35,342 bases of DNA from an uncultured Mycoplasmatota bacterium (lineage in GTDB: Bacteria; Bacillota_I; Bacilli_A; RF39; UBA660): the NCBI GenBank assembly GCA_900549625.1, contig URPE01000010.1, forward strand, positions 1 through 35,342, read 5' to 3'. Below the pieces are notes generated by a model. That model saw only the letters and a list, made by a program, of their open reading frames with translations, searched no databases and had not been told where the DNA came from. Shown piece after piece: positions 33,133 through 35,342 of this stretch. Position numbers and translations under genes: made by a program. Position 1 is the stretch's first letter, and each line of letters starts with the position of its first letter.

Positions 33133-34465
33133 CAAATCTAGAGATCTTAAAAATATCATTTTACCTAATGAAATTGAAAAATATAAAGGAATGAGAAAAT
33201 TAAAAAAACATGGATTTTATTCACTTGGTGATAAGTATATATCCATGAGTTGGGATTTTTTACAAAATTTAAATCTTAATACCGACTTATCTCTAAATAT
33301 TTCTAGAACAATGGCTGGTAACTCTAATAATTATTTAACAGAGGAAGAAAAAGAAGAAGCAAAAAAATGCAATGATTTATATTGGATTTCTATGGCTACT
33401 TTTCATGAAATGACTCATCAATTACAAAATAATTCTATGATGTCTAAGGAATTTAATAGTAGTGGCTTAGCACAATTAATAAAAATAACTAAAAGAAATG
33501 ATACGGATAATACTTTAAACCATGATAGTATTGAATCGGAGATTGAAGCAGATGAAGTTGCTTGGGATAAAATGTATTCATTTATTAATAAATATAAACT
33601 AAATAGTAAAAATCCAATTGTAGATAAAAAGGATGTTAAAGAGCAACTACATAAATGCATGCAAAATAAAGAGTCAGTATTTGCTAGACGTGCAATTCAA
33701 ACAAAATTTAATTCTAATGAAAGATTTTTTGCTGCTGATATTAAAGAGATAAAATATAATATTGATACAAATGAAGATTATAAAAGTTATTTTAAAAAAA
33801 TAATAGAATATTATCCAATGATGAGTAAAATATTTGATGAAAGTGGAAATGTTAAAACTACAATTATGTTTGATAATAATTTGACAAGCAAAAATAATAC
33901 TGGTAATGATGAAAATATTATGTCATGCGAATTATCTGATTATATTTTAAATGAAGAGTATAGTGTATTAAAATCGCACTTAATAAATGACACTTTAAGT
34001 AAAAATCAAATAACAAATTTAATGATGAATATATACAATACTTATCATTTGGAAAAAAAGTTTATTAATTCATTATCAAAACTTGATTTTTCACAATTAA
34101 AAGAAACTAAAATAAATTTTAATTATAATAATCAAGCAACATTACAAAAGAAATATTTAGAAAAATTTAAGAATGTTGCTAATTTAGTTTATAAGGAAAG
34201 AGAACTTGTAACAATAATTAATAAAAAATATCCAGAATATAAAATTGAAGAGTTTTCTAATCCTAAATATGCTTATTGGAACTATCAAGATATGTTTAAT
34301 CATTTATTTAAAGCTTTTAATGGAAATGTTGAATATGATATGATATCAGATATTTTAACAAAGTATGAAAGTTTTGGTGACCCAATTTTGAGTGGACTAG
34401 CAAATGAGACTAAAAAAAATATTGGATTTACAAATGATAATACTTTAACTGGTAAAAAAAGATAA
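33122..34465 (+). CDS. HEMTH zinc-metalloprotease-like protein, C-terminal part
   Basis: The frame is open from 33062 to 34465; I give the ATG at 33122, but there is no ribosome site and it is probably the continuation of 32479-33132. TFHEMTHQLQ (DNA about 33399-33425) is an HExxH zincin motif. About 40 residues later, IESEIEADEVAWDKM offers the Glu that would complete a gluzincin-like metal site. The remaining 280 residues are helical and unfamiliar. No signal peptide or membrane segment is present, so it would act inside the cell unless exported by other means. It is the only sizeable gene of the ssrA island. A role as toxin, effector or element-maintenance protease is inference. Confidence 0.6.
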   Translation: MVFNKSRDLKNIILPNEIEKYKGMRKLKKHGFYSLGDKYISMSWDFLQNLNLNTDLSLNISRTMAGNSNNYLTEEEKEEAKKCNDLYWISMATFHEMTHQLQNNSMMSKEFNSSGLAQLIKITKRNDTDNTLNHDSIESEIEADEVAWDKMYSFINKYKLNSKNPIVDKKDVKEQLHKCMQNKESVFARRAIQTKFNSNERFFAADIKEIKYNIDTNEDYKSYFKKIIEYYPMMSKIFDESGNVKTTIMFDNNLTSKNNTGNDENIMSCELSDYILNEEYSVLKSHLINDTLSKNQITNLMMNIYNTYHLEKKFINSLSKLDFSQLKETKINFNYNNQATLQKKYLEKFKNVANLVYKERELVTIINKKYPEYKIEEFSNPKYAYWNYQDMFNHLFKAFNGNVEYDMISDILTKYESFGDPILSGLANETKKNIGFTNDNTLTGKKR

Positions 34466-34521
34466 ATGTATTTAAAAACAATTTAATTATTTTATATATT
34501 ATGGTATTATAAATATAGTTA

Positions 34522-34548
34522 GTAGTTATTACTACCTATAATTTTTTG
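34522..34548 (+). terminator. Weak terminator after the metalloprotease-like gene
   Basis: GTAGT/ACTAC stem with loop TATT, then TATAATTTTTT. Short stem, so tentative. Confidence 0.35.
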
Positions 34549-34551
34549 CTT

Positions 34552-34670
34552 TTAATGGTTGTTTGGACAGGAGTTAAACTCTCCTCTGCTCCACCAGTAT
34601 GATGTAAATCTTGAACATTTTGTTCAAGTAGTAATAGATTTACTAACTAGAAATAGTTAGTTTTTTTAAT
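34552..34670 (+). repeat. Right 119-bp direct repeat (degenerate ssrA 3' end)
   Basis: It matches 31989-32107 at 114 of 119 positions. The T loop TTCGACT is changed to TTAAACT here, so this copy would not form a normal tRNA-like T arm. Terminator and CCA are intact. No tmRNA body precedes it. Confidence 0.85.
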
Positions 34671-34737
34671 AATTCTTATTATAAATTTATATCAAATAAT
34701 ATAATTAGAAAATTAAAACAAACGATTATCTGAATTT

Positions 34738-34778
34738 CTTAGAAAAGTATTTCTAAGTGTCCTATTTTAATGTATAAT
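34738..34778 (+). promoter_or_regulatory. Promoter with overlapping hairpin before the last gene
   Basis: TATAAT (34773-34778) with a weak -35 TTTCTA (34750-34755) at 17 bases. An 8-bp inverted repeat CTTAGAAA/TTTCTAAG (34738-34757) covers the -35 and could be an operator. Confidence 0.4.
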
Positions 34779-34805
34779 AAAGCACAAGGTTTAAGGAGAT
34801 TTACT

Positions 34806-35321
34806 ATGAAAAAAAATGAATTAATATGTACAAAACAAATAATCGAAAAGTTAAACACTTATAACATTATTAAAACATTCCCAAATATAGAAGAGGTTCG
34901 TAAATGGAATTCTAATTTAAACACATTACAAATTAAAAATATATTAAGTCTGAATATAGACCCTAAGTTAATTAAATTTGATCCAGAACTTTTAATTAAT
35001 TCTGATTTATTAAACACTTTTGATTACTTAAAAAGAGTGGAAGCCCTAGTAAGCATCAAAAATGCTGATGGTTGGTATCACCTATTTGATAGAATGTTAA
35101 ATCATGATTTTTTAAATAGCCCTAAATTTTATCAAGACATTGAAAAACTTAAAAGAGCACAGACTGCTCAAACACCTTTATGGATTATAGGCAACAAAAA
35201 TTTTATTGATAGCCCTTATCATGATGAAGATTTTGAACTATTGGTAACCGCAAAAGACTCTAGTGAAAATAAATTAGATGATGTTTTAAGACCAACTATA
35301 TACAAGTCAAGTCTAAATTGA
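34806..35321 (+). CDS. Short protein, perhaps a truncated repeat protein
   Basis: The product is 171 residues. The ATG at 34806 has an excellent AAGGAG site about 7 bases upstream, so an in-frame earlier ATG at 34770 is rejected. The N-terminal half is helical with short repeated units (IDPKLIKFDPELLINSDLL). The second half contains KNADGWYHLFDRMLNHDF, LNSPKFYQDIEKLKRAQTAQ, TPLWIIGNKNFIDSPYHDED. I recall this style from long repetitive proteins of uncultured Bacillota, which continue much further, so the abrupt end (RPTIYKSSLN) may be a truncation. It has no signal peptide. Its function is unknown. It lies just outside the right repeat of the ssrA island. Confidence 0.6.
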   Translation: MKKNELICTKQIIEKLNTYNIIKTFPNIEEVRKWNSNLNTLQIKNILSLNIDPKLIKFDPELLINSDLLNTFDYLKRVEALVSIKNADGWYHLFDRMLNHDFLNSPKFYQDIEKLKRAQTAQTPLWIIGNKNFIDSPYHDEDFELLVTAKDSSENKLDDVLRPTIYKSSLN

Positions 35322-35342
35322 TAAATTTTATGAAATAGTTTG

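Overview
The window comes from a very AT-rich, low-GC Gram-positive bacterium of the Bacilli / Erysipelotrichia / RF39-like part of Bacillota, probably an uncultured gut lineage. This rests on SpoIVA and a SpoVIF-like protein (endospore markers), SipW/TasA-type secretion, strong AGGAGG-type ribosome sites, a tmRNA with encoded CCA, and TAA, TAG and TGA all acting as stops (standard code). No exact taxon can be read from the sequence.

Layout. 1-6628 is core genome, all on the minus strand: a truncated TasA-like secreted protein, HU, spoIVA, spoVIF, a CBS/DRTGG-containing manganese pyrophosphatase and uvrB. 6629-7182 holds only decayed remnants of a KilA-N protein and a DUF1016 (YhcG-like) protein, followed by cutA. 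7581-14353 is a minus-strand surface locus. It has a monocistronic TasA-like gene with its own promoter. Next is a tightly coupled four-gene operon: an unknown protein, a membrane-anchored McrB-like AAA+ ATPase, a DUF2357/McrC-like partner without a visible nuclease motif, and a transmembrane protein with nine 12-residue calcium-type repeats and a TasA-like head. Last is an ER-type signal peptidase (SipW class) with its own promoter. I consider this locus the best candidate for an undescribed system.

14687-15811 carries an alpha/beta hydrolase and tRNA-Cys. From the end of the tRNA to about 23342 lies a probable genomic island bounded by imperfect direct repeats. It contains a transposase-like zinc-ribbon fragment, a catalytically altered aldehyde-dehydrogenase-fold protein overlapping a 1674-residue repeat protein, two possible very small transcription units and an Abi_2 remnant.

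23409-31585 returns to chromosome-like genes: a small unknown protein, a RodA/FtsW protein, and a second minus-strand surface cluster. That cluster contains a Cys-rich membrane protein, a PPC/DUF296 protein, a 790-residue pilin-like protein and an arylsulfotransferase-family protein. The Cys-rich gene and ssrA (tmRNA) diverge from interleaved promoters. The 3' end of ssrA plus its terminator (119 bp) is repeated 2.4 kb downstream, bracketing a second small island that carries a frameshifted HEMTH zinc-metalloprotease-like gene. The window ends in a short protein that may be a truncated repeat protein.

Three themes run through the window: sporulation genes sharing one promoter architecture, two extracellular-structure loci (TasA/SipW-like and pilin-like), and two islands inserted at the 3' ends of stable RNA genes. 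No integrase was found for either island. All family assignments are from motif recognition by eye.
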